NCBI RefSeq assembly: GCF_020283565.1
Contig: NC_060063.1
Location: 24,048,777 to 24,112,776, forward strand
Reading direction: 5' to 3'
Length of the DNA stretch: 64,000 bases
Source: Trifolium pratense
Taxonomy: Eukaryota > Streptophyta > Magnoliopsida > Fabales > Fabaceae
Positions within the stretch are counted from its first letter, which is position 1; each line of letters opens with the position of its first letter. The notes beneath the pieces are model-generated. The model was given only the letters and a program-made list of their open reading frames with translations. It ran no database searches and was not told where the DNA came from. Made by a program: the position numbers and the translations under genes. Below are positions 42,401 through 53,316 of the stretch, piece after piece.

Positions 42401-44972
42401 GCTTTTCATCATTCTTAAGCTCCTCAACCTTTGCTTCTAAAGGAGTTACTTCCTTCAAAGCATCCAGCTGCTTCAGAAAATTCTCAACTTCTTCTTCTTT
42501 CTCAGGATCAAGTGCTTCAAAACTTTCAGTTAGGGCTTGTTCAAGTGATGAAGGTTGATGTGCTTGTTTCCTTACATCTAAGATGGCTTCATCAGTAGCA
42601 TCTAACTTAAAACATATATCCTTATCATTTGGATGCTTAATAGCTTCCCACAAATTGAAGCTAACTTCCTCATCTTGTACTCGAACTTTCATCACCCCGT
42701 CATCAATATCTATCATCATACGAGCTGTCTTCATAAAAGGTCTTCCAAGAATCAACGGAACATCGTCATCCTCTTCAATATCCATCACCACAAAGTCAAT
42801 TGGAAACATGAACTTATCAACCTTTACAAGAACATCTTCCGCCATTCCCGAAGGACGTGTGATTGACTTGTCAGCTAGCTGTAGTGTCATTCTTGTTCGG
42901 GTAACATCAAGACCACCAATCCGTTTAATTACTGATAACGGAATGAGGTTAATGCTTGACCCTAGATCAATGAGAGCCTTTCCAACATTTACATTACCAA
43001 TGGTGACCGGTAACGTAACTCTTCCTGGATCTTTTTCTTTTGTCGGAAGAGTGCGTTGAATGATAGCACTGCAGCTTGCATCTAACTGGATAACTTCATC
43101 ATCATCAAACCTTCTCTTTTTTCTAAGAATCTCTTTCATAAACTTTGCATACGTCGGCATCTGTTCTAAGGCCTCGGCGAATGGAATGTTGATTTGCAAC
43201 CTTTTGAATATGTCGAGAAACCTTGCATACTGCCTTTCCTTGTCTTTCTTTGATGGAGCATGTGGATAAGGTAAATGTTGTACCGGAGGATTCTTTTGAA
43301 TGCTTCTTTCTTCTCTTCCCTTTCTTTTTTCATTCTTTTTCTCCTCATTTTTTTCTCCCTCATGCTCTTCATTTTTTTCATTATTCTTTTCTACTAAATC
43401 TCCTTCATTATTCTCTTCAACTCCCTTCTCACTTTCTTCTACTAAATCTCCCTCTTTTTCTTTCCTTGTCAAAACCTCCTCTTCAGTTTTCAAATTGTCA
43501 CCGATTCCCTTGCCTACCTCCTTACCACTTCGAGTTGTTATAGACTTACATTGCTCTTTTGGATTTGGTTCGGTGTTTGCTGCAAATGATCCTCCTTGAT
43601 TCTTGTTATTGGCCATTTCTCTTGCTATTTGACCAATCTGAGTTTCAAGATTTCTTAACACCGCATCATTCCCTCGTTGGTATGTCTGCATTTGTTGGTG
43701 TTGTTGTTGGTTATGCTTTGTCTGCATCTCCATGAACGATTTCAATGTCTCTTCTAAGTTTGTTTGTTGAGATTGTTGTGGAGGTGGTTGACTGTAATTT
43801 TCATACTGTCTTTGCCTATTTGATGAACCAACATCTTGTCTCCAACCTTGGCCATAGTTTGAATTGTTACCTCTTTGATAGCCAGTATTTTGGTACTGAC
43901 CTTGCCTTTGTTGAGCTCCTATGAAATTCACTTCCTCATTAGACGGAGGACAATGACCTGTAGGATGGTCTCCGGTACACAATTCACACGCTGCAACCTG
44001 TTTAGCTTTAGTTGACACTTCTTGAAGAGTCATCAACTTTGACATTTGTTTGGATAACTCCTCCACTGTGTTGGTAAGAAGCTTATTTTGAGCCAATACA
44101 GCATCTGACGGATCAAGTTCAAGAATCCCAGGCTTCCTTTGAGTTTTGCTGCGTTCACTTTGTCTATCACTAAGTGACATTTTTTCAATGATAGTCGTAG
44201 CATCTGCAGCACTTAATGATAAAAGAGAACCACCTGCTGTTGCATCTAAAAGGAGCTTTGAATCCTGCAAAAGACCATTTCTAAAGATATGAATTTGGGT
44301 TAGTTCATCAAATCCATGATTAGGGCATTTACGCAGCATTGCTTTGTATCGATCCCATGCTTCACATAGAGTCTCATTGGAGCCTTGAGAAAACACCGCG
44401 ATTGATGTCTTTGACTCCATGAACTTGTGATGCGGAAAGAACCGATCAAGAAACTTTTCCTCCAATGTATTCCAATTCGTCATAACTTGAGCCGGCAAAT
44501 CAAGGTACCAATCTTTGGCTTTCCCTATCAATGAATGAGGGAACATTCTCATAAACACCGCTTCCTCCTCCGCTTCAGGGGCTCCAAGTGAACCGGCTAT
44601 TTCATAGAACTTCACCAAATGATTGTATGGATCTTCATGTGATAAACCTGTAAAAGGGTTAGCATATAACAGTTGCAAGAGACCGGTTTTCATCTCCGTC
44701 TGTCTTGCACCTCTGGGAGGTCTTGCAAGATGAGCAAGCCTTCGTGGACTGTTGTGACATGGCCTTATACCGGCACCTTCGTTACGTGGCGGATCGTCAG
44801 CCATCTCTTCGGCTATTGAGGATGTTGAAGAAATAGAAGCAGAATTTTCTTCTTGCAGCCTCTTTTGTTTGGCTAATTGTTTCCTTTTCTTTCTTTGACT
44901 GTTATTCCTTCGAGCTGTTCTTTCGATTTCTGGATCAAAAAGTAAATTCTCTGCAGAAATCTTTCCTCGCAT
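39492..44972 (-). CDS. Athila gag-pol polyprotein, 1826 aa, intact frame
   Basis: Domains in order: gag ([15 protein letters not shown] near 104, to about 240), a CCHC-like knuckle [13 protein letters not shown] (about 332, one residue shorter than usual), a low-complexity linker, protease (DLGSS near 669), reverse transcriptase (FLDGYSGY near 1042, catalytic FMDD near 1107 in place of YVDD), RNase H (CDASDYAVG near 1257, with EKELLA and YTDHAA), integrase (HHCC region 1461-1503; catalytic D near 1534, DGGSHF near 1594, E near 1629). The HHCC motif reads CDNSQR where relatives have CDNCQR, so one zinc ligand is Ser. Otherwise every catalytic motif is present. No stop or frameshift. It would make capsid and replication enzymes for the element. 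Confidence 0.93.
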   Translation of the reverse strand: MRGKISAENLLFDPEIERTARRNNSQRKKRKQLAKQKRLQEENSASISSTSSIAEEMADDPPRNEGAGIRPCHNSPRRLAHLARPPRGARQTEMKTGLLQLLYANPFTGLSHEDPYNHLVKFYEIAGSLGAPEAEEEAVFMRMFPHSLIGKAKDWYLDLPAQVMTNWNTLEEKFLDRFFPHHKFMESKTSIAVFSQGSNETLCEAWDRYKAMLRKCPNHGFDELTQIHIFRNGLLQDSKLLLDATAGGSLLSLSAADATTIIEKMSLSDRQSERSKTQRKPGILELDPSDAVLAQNKLLTNTVEELSKQMSKLMTLQEVSTKAKQVAACELCTGDHPTGHCPPSNEEVNFIGAQQRQGQYQNTGYQRGNNSNYGQGWRQDVGSSNRQRQYENYSQPPPQQSQQTNLEETLKSFMEMQTKHNQQQHQQMQTYQRGNDAVLRNLETQIGQIAREMANNKNQGGSFAANTEPNPKEQCKSITTRSGKEVGKGIGDNLKTEEEVLTRKEKEGDLVEESEKGVEENNEGDLVEKNNEKNEEHEGEKNEEKKNEKRKGREERSIQKNPPVQHLPYPHAPSKKDKERQYARFLDIFKRLQINIPFAEALEQMPTYAKFMKEILRKKRRFDDDEVIQLDASCSAIIQRTLPTKEKDPGRVTLPVTIGNVNVGKALIDLGSSINLIPLSVIKRIGGLDVTRTRMTLQLADKSITRPSGMAEDVLVKVDKFMFPIDFVVMDIEEDDDVPLILGRPFMKTARMMIDIDDGVMKVRVQDEEVSFNLWEAIKHPNDKDICFKLDATDEAILDVRKQAHQPSSLEQALTESFEALDPEKEEEVENFLKQLDALKEVTPLEAKVEELKNDEKPGEVKLELKTLPSHLKYAFLEEEEKKPVIISNSLSADEEKSLIQILKENKEAIGWSLSDLKGISPSYCMHNIMMEDDYKPVAQPQRRLNPTMKEVVRKEVVKLLEAGMIYPISDSAWVSPVQVVPKKGGMTVITNDKNELIPSRTVTGWRMCIDYRRLNKATKKDHFPLPFMDQMLERLSGQEFYCFLDGYSGYNQISVNPEDHEKTAFTCPFGVFAYRRMPFGLCNAPATFQRCMQAIFSDLIEKCIEVFMDDFSVFGPSFQHCLKNLDTVLKRCVETNLVLNWEKCHFMVTEGIVLGHKISSKGIEVDKAKVEVIEKLPPPVNVKGIRSFLGHAGFYRRFIKDFSKIAKPLSNLLNKGTSFKIDDECLLAFNELKERLVTEPIIIAPDWKLEFELMCDASDYAVGAVLGQRKNKIFHAIHYASKVLNDAQVNYATTEKELLAIVYALEKFRSYLIGSKIVVYTDHAAIKYLITKADSKPRLIRWMLLLQEFDLEIKDKKGTENLVADHLSRLVNTEVTKHEGEVLEEFPDEKLLMVQERPWFADMANFKASGLIPDDLNWHQKKKFLREANQYVWDDPYLFKIGADNLLRRCVTKEEATSIIWHCHNSPYGGHYNGERTAAKILQSGFFWPSLFKDTYEHARRCDNSQRIGGISRRNEMPLQNMHVVEVFDCWGIDFMGPFPSSFSNEYILVAVDYVSKWVEAIASPKADGKTVIKFLKRNIFTRFGTPRVLISDGGSHFCNSPLAKALEHYGVKHKVASPYHPQTNGQAEVSNREIKKILEKTVSASRKDWSLKLDAALWAYRTAFKAPIGLTPFQMVYGKACHLPVELEHKAYWALKFLNFDESQAGEKRKVQLQQLDELRCQAYESSKLYKEKVKSYHDKRLVNKEFRPGQMVLLFNSRLKLFPGKLKTKWSGPFKIREVKPYGAVVLEDPATNDTWTVNGQRLKLYFGGEFDRVTTKIPLSDP

Positions 44973-45121
44973 AAACAGGACAACAATCTAACCAGACAAG
45001 TTAGCGTGCACAAAAGATAACGAATAGTAACTGAAATTAAAAAGTACAAAATTGCTTAAAACGATAGAAATTGCGATTAAACAACTAATATCAAACGCCA
45101 GTCCCCGGCAACGGCGCCATT
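44973..45121 (-). mobile_element. Athila leader with primer binding site
   Basis: 149 bp between 5' LTR and gag-pol. At 45102-45119 the minus strand reads TGGCGCCGTTGCCGGGGA, the site complementary to tRNA-Asp that is typical of Athila, close to the LTR end. Confidence 0.9.
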
Positions 45122-46366
45122 TGATGAAATACAAAAGCAAGTATTTTCGTTATATCGTATCCACAGGGACTAGTGCAATATCAATTGTAAATATACAAAT
45201 TCCATGATTTTAAGTGCGGGTTTGTTTTGATTTGGTTTTGTAACATAAAATCGTGATATAAAAATGCGTAATAAACTTTTGATAACAAAAGGTTGTCGGA
45301 ACTAGATTCATTATCTCGTTAGCATGTATCAATCAACCTCACTATATATATTTCATTTACCAATCATTATTATCACATATCACACATCGAACGTATCCGT
45401 GTCCGGATTACGCCGTGAAATCTATTATATCTATCAACGTTCGATGTCTCGAATCATTAATCGACATAATAGCATTAAGATCTGATATTTGACGTGATTA
45501 TTAAACTCGACATCTATGTCTAAACATTGAAGTTTAATAAGTGATTATCTTTTACTCTTGATTCAAACAATATATGTCTATGTCATTCAAATCTTTTAGA
45601 AATAGATGATTAAAACAAGATAACACTTATAATGATTGATAAAGAAAACATATATATTAAGATTGAATTGACTACATGTTCACAAAATAACTACATCTAG
45701 TCCCAACAACAAAGGAATTTAGCTAGACATGATAAAAGTAAACTTACAAGAAAAAGGGATGAAGAACATCTCTTGATTTCTCAAGTACAATGATGAATCC
45801 ACCTTCAAGAACTCTTAGAACTAATGTTACTTCTGTTTCTGAACTATTACAAAACTATCTATCTAAGAAAATGGCTTCTGAGCTCTATTTATAGATATTC
45901 AGGACAGTGGAGTTCGCTAAGCGAAATGACGTTCGCTGAGCGAACTAGTTACTTAAGCAAGGGGTTTCTTGACACGTAGCAAAAGGCTTCACTCATCACT
46001 TTGTTCGCCGATGCTCGCTATGTCTCGCTAACAGACCCTTCTTCCCGGGTTGTGCTCGCCATCTCTCGCTATCTTTCGCTGAGCGAACGTTTATTTTGCT
46101 ATCCTGCTCGCTGAATCTCGCTGAAGCTCGCCATGGACCCTTAATCCACTGGTTTTGTTCGCTGTAGCTCGCTATGGCTTCGCTGAGCGAAGGCTTCAAA
46201 AACCTGCTTTTCTAGCCATTCCTAACAAAAATGCCTTGGGATCAATTCCTCTTTGATTTAATGTTATATTTACACCAAAAGGGGTTTTAATCAAGATTTC
46301 TTCATAAAAGTATTGGTAAGTGCTCATAATTCATGATACATTATAACTAAAATTGGGCACTTATCA
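45122..46366 (-). repeat. 5' LTR of the Athila element
   Basis: 1245 bp, with the 50 bp (about 45685-45734) missing from the other LTR. TATA box CTATAAATAGAG on the minus strand at 45883-45894. GCGA-motif clusters at 45910-46195. Confidence 0.95.
45883..45894 (-). promoter_or_regulatory. TATA box of the Athila 5' LTR
   Basis: CTATAAATAGAG on the minus strand, upstream of the leader; the same sequence is at 35281-35292 in the 3' LTR. Confidence 0.6.
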
Positions 46367-46371
46367 TCTCC

Positions 46372-46686
46372 CCAGTTACTTTTCCTCAAAATAAATTTAA
46401 TCACATCATGACAAAGAGTCGAACAAGAACCAAGCATAGTCTTAATAACATTAACTCTTCTAAAATCAAAAGGAATATCAAGTGTAGCATCAGGATCAAA
46501 TCCAACTATCTCTCTTAATTCACAAATACACCTTCTCACAAAATCACTATAACTTTCTTCATCAGTAAATTTCTTAAAAAGGACAAGAATACAACAACTA
46601 AAGTAAACAAGTATTGAAGGCCATTCCAATTGAGGAATCTCGTTCTTGTCAATGTTACATTCCTTAGCCATATATGCCAAGCAAAC
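46372..46686 (-). pseudogene. Gene C, middle part (between Athila and copia insertions)
   Basis: Matches gene A residues about 121 to 227: YMAKECNIDKNEIPQLEW, FVRRCICELREIVGFDPDA, NVIKTMLGSCSTL and RKSNWGD. It is truncated at 46686 by the LTR of the copia element, so the N-terminal part is missing here and may lie beyond the window. The frame itself is open, so C was probably intact before the insertions. Confidence 0.88.
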
Positions 46687-47297
46687 TGTTGTGAATTCGA
46701 ATTGAATCACACCAATAAAATAATTGATGTGTGGAGCAAATAACGATTAAGCAATCAAATAATGAGATCGGCAATAATAATCAAAAAACAAAAGATAAAG
46801 CGATAAAGAAAAGGAACACAAGAGAATTGTTTAACCACTTCAGTCAATGTGACCTACTCTGGGGGAGAGAGCAGCTCTCCGATCCACTATCAAACTTGTT
46901 CCTTGATTACAATGAAATTCACAACAAGAGTTACAAGATTTAGAGTTTTTCCTAAATCTACCCTAAGCCCGAATTTCTTCCCGTGACCAAGAAATTCAAT
47001 ATGAAAGTGTTTCCCAAGGTGATAGAATGTTTCCCTAACCCTAGAGTCTTCCCAAGATGAAATCTCTCAACCCTAGCCTTTTTGTTAGCCTTTGAAACCC
47101 TAAAATCCCCTTAAAAAAGTCAGAAAACGCATAACATATATATAGGCCCGCAGACACTACGCCTGGGCGCAGCCTCCCACGCCTGGGCGTGAGCAGGCAG
47201 AGTTCAGCCCAGTTTTTCACGCCTGGGCGTGAGCAGGCAGAAACTACCAAAACATGATTTTCTGATTTTTACATTATTTCAAGGCAATATTCAACAA
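46687..47297 (-). repeat. 3' LTR of the Tork-type copia
   Basis: 611 bp, TGTTGTGAATTCG...ATATTCAACA on plus. On the minus strand a purine-rich tract (aaggcaaggtggagaat) precedes TGTTGAATATT, as expected at a 3' LTR. Same family as the solo LTR 14467-15028. A GC-rich inner block (47150-47250) has two copies of cacgcctgggcgtgagcagg. Confidence 0.85.
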
Positions 47298-47372
47298 TTC
47301 TCCACCTTGCCTTTAAATCAATGGTGATGCCGACTTCTCATCAACCACCGTGCTGCTCTCTCCAACCTCCGT

Positions 47373-48876
47373 CTACTCTTCAACGAAGTTAATCAAGTCC
47401 AAGCAATGCTTGAACTTAGCTCTAGGTAACGATTTGGTGAACATGTCAGCTGGATTCTCCTCCGATGCAATTTTCTCCACCATGATCTCTTTTGTCTCAA
47501 TCATGTCTCTTACAAAATGCAACCGAATGTCAATGTGCTTTGTCCTTTCATGATACACCTGGTGATTTGCCAAATGAATGGCACTTTGACTGTCACAATG
47601 TATCTTCACACATCCTTGACTAATCCCCATTTCTCCAATCATACCCTTCAACCATATGGCTTCCTTGACCCCTTCAACGAGGACTATGTATTCTGCTTGA
47701 GTTGTTGACAAGGCTACAACAGATTGTTGATTGGCCTTCCACGTTACTGCTGTACCGAACAATGTAAACACAAAACCCGATAAGAATTTTCTAGTGTCTA
47801 TGTTACCTGCATAGTCCGCATCCACATATCCCTCCAAAGCATCTCTTCCTGGATCAGTTCTTGTGTACTTCAGACCACCCTTCAAAGAACCATTCAAATA
47901 CCTCAGAACCCACTTCAAAGCTTGTCAATGAACTTGGCCCGGATTTGCCATAAACCGACTTACCACGCTAATTGCATATGATAAATCAGGCCTACTACAA
48001 ACTATGCCATACATGATGCTTCCAACCCCACTTGCATATGGAGTACTCTCCATCTTCTTTCTCTCATCCTCGGATTGAGGACACTGTTTTATCGACAACT
48101 TTGAATGGTGACCAAGTGGCGTATTCACTACCTTGGAATCTGTCATTCTAAACCGCTCCACCACTTTCTTCAAATAATCATGTTGAGATAAGAACAACTC
48201 ACCTTTACTCCGGTCTCCCAAGATATCCATACCAAGTATCCTCTTCGCATTGCCAAGATCCTTCATCTCAAATTCACCATTTAGTTTCTCCTTGAGCTGT
48301 TGAATCTCTTGCTTGTCAGAACTTGCCATAAGAATATCATCTACATAAAGAAGAAGGTAGAGAATGACTTTCCCATTCCTCTTCATCATGTACACAACTG
48401 TCATAGTTGCTTCTCACAAATCCAGTCTTCAATAAGAAATCATCAAACCGACGATACCACTGCCTTGGACTCTGCTTCAACCCATACAAAGATTTCTTTA
48501 ACAAACACACTTTTGAATTGTCTTTCACAAAACCTTCAGGTTGTTGCATGTAGATAGTTTCTTCTAACTCTCCATGTAAGAATGCGGTCTTCACATCCAT
48601 TTGTTCTAACTCAAGATCATACATGTTAACAATCGCCATAAGTACCCTTATAGAACAATGTTTCACCATAGGTGAGAAGATTTCGTTGTAATCAATCCCC
48701 TCAACCTGAGTAAAACCCTTTGCTACAAGTCTTGCCTTATACCTTGGTGCTTCAACCCCTGGTATACCTTCTTTTCTTTTGAACACCCACTTGCTACCAA
48801 CTACCCTTTTATTTTTAGGTAATGGCACAAGCTTCCAAGTCTGGTTCTTCTCCAATGAAAGCATTTCCTCATTCAT
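47373..48876 (-). pseudogene. Copia reverse transcriptase and RNase H
   Basis: RT N-part (48876-48390): WKLVPLPKNKRVVGSKWVFK, ARLVAKGFTQ, MDVKTAFLHGEL, YGLKQSPRQWY. RT C-part (48404-47925): catalytic LYVDDILMAS, MKDLGNAKRILGM, SRPDLSYAISVVSRFM. RNase H (47918-47373): VDADYAGNIDTRK, TTQAEYI, TKHIDIRLHFVRD and ADMFTKSLPRAKFKHCLDL at the end. A frame change lies near 48395 between YDSC and VYMMKRNG. An in-frame TGA replaces Trp just before ALKWVLRYL. Clade Tork by motif style. Confidence 0.9.
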
Positions 48877-48885
48877 TGCCTTCAG

Positions 48886-49055
48886 TCAGTCTTGACTATC
48901 TATGCTTTCTGATGCTTCCCTGAAGTTCTTTGGTTCCGAGTCTTGCACTTCTTCAGGTGCATTCAAAGCATAACAAATAAGGTCAGCATAACCGAGTCTA
49001 TTAGGTGGACGAATAACTCTCCTCTCCCTATCTCTTGCTAGCTGATAGTCAGGAA
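48886..49055 (-). pseudogene. Copia linker between integrase and RT (left of the hAT insertion)
   Basis: Reads RRVIRPPNRLGYADLICYAL and PKNFREASES, ending in SQD then TGA where Trp is expected before LKAMNEEM. Its 5' continuation lies at 56417 beyond the hAT element; the frame is restored once one copy of GTCAGGAA is removed. Confidence 0.8.
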
Positions 49056-49247
49056 TAGGGGTGCTCAAATCCAAACCAATCCAAATAAAAACCGAAAACC
49101 GATCCAAAAAAACCGAAAACCGCAAAAAACCGAAGTTTTTTGGATGTGTTTGGATGTTCTTTTGTGAAAACCGCTGGATCGGATCGGATCGGATTTCAGA
49201 TTGATTTCTTAAGACCGATCCAAACCGAACCAAACCGCATACATATA

Positions 49248-49251
<4 letters not shown>

Positions 49252-49332
<81 letters not shown>
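49252..49332. repeat. (AT)n microsatellite
   Basis: About 40 AT units, left border of the nested block. Confidence 0.95.
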
Positions 49333-49334
<2 letters not shown>

Positions 49335-51006
49335 GGTTTTCTAACTTAGACCCTAGTTAGGTCTAAGTTAGCAAGGTGCACCTTTTCAATTGGACCAAAA
49401 TACCAATTCTTTTTAATTAATTAACCAAAATACCCATTAATAGACGCGGATCCAGTGTCGCGCGCGTACCGAAGGACCATGGTTACAGACCGTTGATTTC
49501 CATCAGACAGCCAATATCTGATCTCATCAAGACTGTCTGATCAATCAGACAGCCCAGATCATCCTGATCCATCAGATTCCAGCGCGTGCGCCACACTGGA
49601 TTACACCCTGGAGAGAGAAAAATTTACTTTTTAAAAGTAGGACACGTGTCACACAATGGTTGGCTAGACGTGATTTTTGTTCATTTAATACTTTGAACTC
49701 AATTATTTCGTTGTAAATTAATTTTTTATTTTTTTATTTTTATACCAAAATTCATAATTTTTTTTTTCTACAAATAGAGACTTGGTTCGTTTGATTTGGA
49801 CACCGAAAAAAAAATGCAATTTTTCACTACCTTAATCTCATTTTTTGTCTACTAAATACGTTACTTGTGTGTTGTAATTTAACACGCACCACTCAACCAA
49901 CTCACTGAAACCATTATACCAGGAAAATAGTAGATAATATTCTGGAACTTTTGGTATATTTTATGAAATTTTTGGAGACCTGAAACTATTTTTAGTTAAT
50001 TAAATGAGATAAAACGGTAATTAAAAACTAATGTTTGCTTCTGAAACCATTTTACTGGTAGAATTGTTGCACATAGTTGTATTCTGAAACCATTTTACTG
50101 GTAGAATGGTTTCAATGAGTAATTTATTAATTGTGTTTGCTTCTGAAACCATTTATCTGGTACAATGGTTTCAGAGAGTTGTAATCTGAAACCATTTTGC
50201 TGGTAGAATGGTTTCAGTAAGTTGATTATTAGTTATTTGCTTCTGAAACCATTTAGCTTGTAGAATGGTTGCACATAGTTGTACTCTGAAACTATTTTAC
50301 TGGTAGAATGGTTTCAGTGAGTAATTTATTAATTGTGTTTGCTTCTGAAACCATTTTGCTGGTAGAATGGTTTCAGTAAGTTGATTCTTAGTTATTTGCT
50401 TCTGAAACCATTTAGCTGGTAGAATGGTTTCAGAGATTTGTACTCTGAAACCATTTTCCTGGTAGAATGGTTTCAGTGAGTTGATGTAAGGTAGTGAAAA
50501 ATGAGATTAAGGTAGTGAAAAATTGGGTTTTTTTTTTTCTGTGTCCAAATCAAACGAACCAAGTCTCTATTTGTAGAGAAAAAAAAATTATGAATTTTGG
50601 TATAAAAATAAAAAATAAAAAATTAATTTACAACGAAATAATTGAGTTCAAAGTATTAAATGGAAAAAAATCACGCCCAGCCAATCAGACAGCGACACGT
50701 GTCCTGCTTTTAAAAAGTAGATTCTTCTCTCTCCAGAGTGTAATCCAGTGTGGTGCACGCGCTGGAATCTGATGGATTCGGATGATCTGGGATGTCTGAT
50801 TGATCAGACAGTCTTGATGATATCAGAGCTTGGCTGTCTGATGGAAATCAACGGCCTGTAACCATGGTCCTGCGGTACGCGCGCGACACTGGATCCGCGT
50901 CCATTGATGGTAATTTGGTTAATTAATTAAAAAGAATGGGTATTTTGGTCCAACTGAAAAGGTGCACTTTGCTAATTTAGACCCAACTGGGTCTAAGTTA
51001 GCAGCC

Positions 51007-51009
<3 letters not shown>
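49333..51009. mobile_element. MULE-like foldback element with 0.5 kb TIRs
   Basis: Left arm 49333-49845 and right arm 50490-51009 are inverted copies with about 90% similarity by eye. They share ggtctaagttagca-type ends, cgcgcgcgtacc-like and ggacacgtgtc-like blocks, and a long AT tract. Long TIRs suggest a Mutator-like element. It lies in an (AT)n tract, so its target duplication cannot be defined. The centre holds a tandem hairpin array. No transposase. Confidence 0.8.
50041..50476. repeat. Tandem array of nine 32 bp hairpin units inside the MULE
   Basis: Units start at 50041, 50084, 50143, 50186, 50243, 50286, 50344, 50402 and 50445. Each is close to CTGAAACCATT, 10 bp, AATGGTTTCAG, so each can fold. 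Spacing alternates between 43 and 57-59 bp, giving a higher-order unit of about 100 bp. Units 1 and 5 have a decayed right arm (ttgcacatag). Half units flank the array on the left (49906). Confidence 0.9.

Positions 51010-51010
<1 letters not shown>

Positions 51011-51062
<52 letters not shown>
51011..51062. repeat. (AT)n microsatellite
   Basis: About 25 AT units between the MULE and a Helitron-like segment. Confidence 0.95.
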
Positions 51063-51066
<4 letters not shown>

Positions 51067-52281
51067 CTCCTAACCACTAATCCTAACCCTAATTGTATTA
51101 ACCAATCATAGCTTTTAAATAATTTTCTTTAAAAAATAAATAATAAAAAAATTAACAATTGTAATTAATTGTTTATTTAGCCACATGCCACATTATTTCT
51201 AATGATTTCTCATATGTCACATTTAATTTGAAGCATTCATATGCCTTTTCATTTCATTTGTATTCATACACCATTATCCTTTTCATATGCCCATTTTAAT
51301 TACTAAGAAATCTAATGGTTTCTAATGAAAAGTTTTTTTAAGCAATGAAAAGTTGTACAAATTTAATTTCATATAAGCATCTATTTTTTCGGTGGACATT
51401 ATAAATATTTTTCTATTTCTTTGTTTGTTTTTCAATTCTTTCCATAATCCGAGTCCTTTAGAAATAATTGATTTTCTTCTTTACCTATGTTTTTTTTATC
51501 TTCCTTTCACATTCACCTCTCCATCCTTCTTATTTTTTCATTTTGTTCCTTTTTAATGTGCTTGCACATAGTATTAGGTAATAGTTCGTCATTTTAACTA
51601 TTTTCGTTTCCTCCCTTAATTACTTGCATTCAAGATATTTGCAGCAGTAGTTTTAATTCATATGCTTTGAATATCTATAAAAAATTTTGTTTTGTAGATA
51701 TACTAATTTACATTGGTTGATCTAACAAGTACTTTATTTTAATTTTTGTCCGGGTAGATGTTGCTATCATCATGGAAGTAGGACTTGGTGTGATTGCTTA
51801 TATATTTATAATGTAATACTACTATTATGCAATTGCCCTTATATATGCTACTATTTATTTTGGGTTTCTATTAAGAGAGTATGTATATATAGTGTATTGT
51901 TTTTTATTTATTTATACTTTTTTATGTTTGCATTATATATATTTTGCTTTTAATTTAGAGATTGACATACTTGATCTATATGTATACATGATTTATATTA
52001 TAATTGTGTTTCTCCGAGTAATTGACATTGTTTATGCTTAATAGTTGATTTGTTTGTTTGATTTTTGGTTATAAAGTTGGAAGAACTTGAAGAACTATGT
52101 TTGTACCAAAAAAACAACTTATGAACTATGTATTTTCTTGCCTAAAAAAAATGTATGTTCATGATTTTTTATTTATTTTAAGTTTCAACTATAGGTCATT
52201 CTTCCTTCAATTGTTTAAATTTTTTAGTTGACGTTATATTATAAACAACAAATAACACCCGTGCATCGCACGAGCCTAGAT
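51063..52281 (+). mobile_element. Non-autonomous Helitron, about 1.2 kb
   Basis: The right end has the hairpin CCCGTGCATCGCACGAG followed by CCTAG, the standard plant Helitron 3' end (52258-52279). The left end is taken at ttctcctaacc just after the AT tract, but the exact TC base is uncertain. The interior is AT-rich without helicase. Confidence 0.65.
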
Positions 52282-53316
52282 AGTTCTCCTACTATCCATC
52301 TTAACCCTAATCCACATCACTCATTTACATCCAATTAAATCACACAATAATGCCATATCACTTCCTTATATTATATCATTTTCATCTCTACTTTTTTTGT
52401 TTCCACATCACTTCCTTATATATTTTTTCAATATAATCAATATTATATCATTCTCATCTCTATTTTTTTTTTATATTATATCAGTCTCATAATAAATAAT
52501 AAAGAATTATGCTTCTCCAATTATCCAAAAATTGATGTCACAAGATGTTACAATTTTCTACATTATTATTGAATTATACCTCTCCAATTATCCAAAAATT
52601 GATGTTGTGATGTTACATTTTTCTACATTATTATAACATTTCTTAGTGAAAATGAAGATGAACATGGTTGGATTCTCTTTCAATATTTATCCCATTTAAA
52701 TGTCAACCGTTTTCATAGAAACAACAAAGAGTTTATAATTTAGTCACACAAAAAAAATACGAAGATATACATTATTGACTTAATTACATTATAATTTTAG
52801 AGAAGAGTGAAGGTTATGCAAAAAGTTAGGTTATGAGATTGAAATATATAGGTTAAATTGTACTTTTGGCCCCTTAAGTTTCAGAAAATTGCGATTTTGG
52901 TCCCCTATATTTCAAAATAGCACTTTTGCCCCCTAAGTTTCAGGAAGTTGCAATTTTGACCCCCTATGTTTCAAAATAGCACTTTTGACCCCCTAAATTT
53001 CAAAAAGTTGCAATTTTGGCCTCCTATGTTTCAAAATAGCAATTTTGGCCCCCCTATGTTTACTCCTTTTGCAAAATGGAAGTTCAAGACACTTTTCTAA
53101 ATGGAAGTTCAAGACACTTTTCTAAATCAGCAGGGATATATATATATTAGTTCTATACGTATGCTTTACAAAATGGTAAAGTCCAGAGGGATATATATAT
53201 TAGTATTCATATACATAATTAGAGGTGATTTATACATTAAAATTGAATTTATTTTCTTTTTTTAGATGTTCGACTTTAAGTCAGGGACGTATTCATGTAT
53301 ATAGGAGAGTGAGTAT
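52282..53316. mobile_element. Possible second Helitron start, then AT-rich sequence with 60 bp tandem repeats
   Basis: 52282-52310 repeats the start of the preceding Helitron (atagttctcct then taacccta), suggesting a second 5' end directly after the first 3' end. No 3' end on this strand was found. 52862-53060 holds about 3.5 units of a 60 bp repeat built on acttttgaccccctaagttt and ttgcaattttgg. A 25 bp duplication (atggaagttcaagacacttt) follows at 53077-53126. No gene. Confidence 0.5.
52862..53060. repeat. 60 bp tandem repeat, about 3.5 copies
   Basis: Units begin near 52862, 52921, 52981 and 53041. Each contains two related halves (cttttggccccc and tttcaaaatagca). Confidence 0.85.

Larger units (their letters stand above)
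34570..46366 (-). mobile_element. Complete Athila-type Ty3 retrotransposon, 11,797 bp
   Basis: LTRs 34570-35764 and 45122-46366 end in TGAT...ATCA. The target duplication TCTCC is perfect (34565-34569 and 46367-46371). In minus orientation the order is 5' LTR, Asp-type primer site, gag-pol (44972-39492), a spacer, an extra ORF (38576-37308), a long non-coding tract, polypurine tract, 3' LTR. Gag type, Asp primer site and the extra ORF after pol place it in the Athila lineage. The gag-pol frame is unbroken and the LTRs are nearly identical, so the insertion is recent. It split gene C. Confidence 0.95.

Noticed and set aside
42583..43599. Plus-strand frames of 69-158 codons
   Set aside because: Antisense to the intact Athila gag-pol frame; low-complexity Ser/Phe/Leu reading.
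50494..50772. 92-codon plus frame in the MULE right arm
   Set aside because: Runs through an inverted arm whose other copy does not keep the frame; AT-rich and without similarity.
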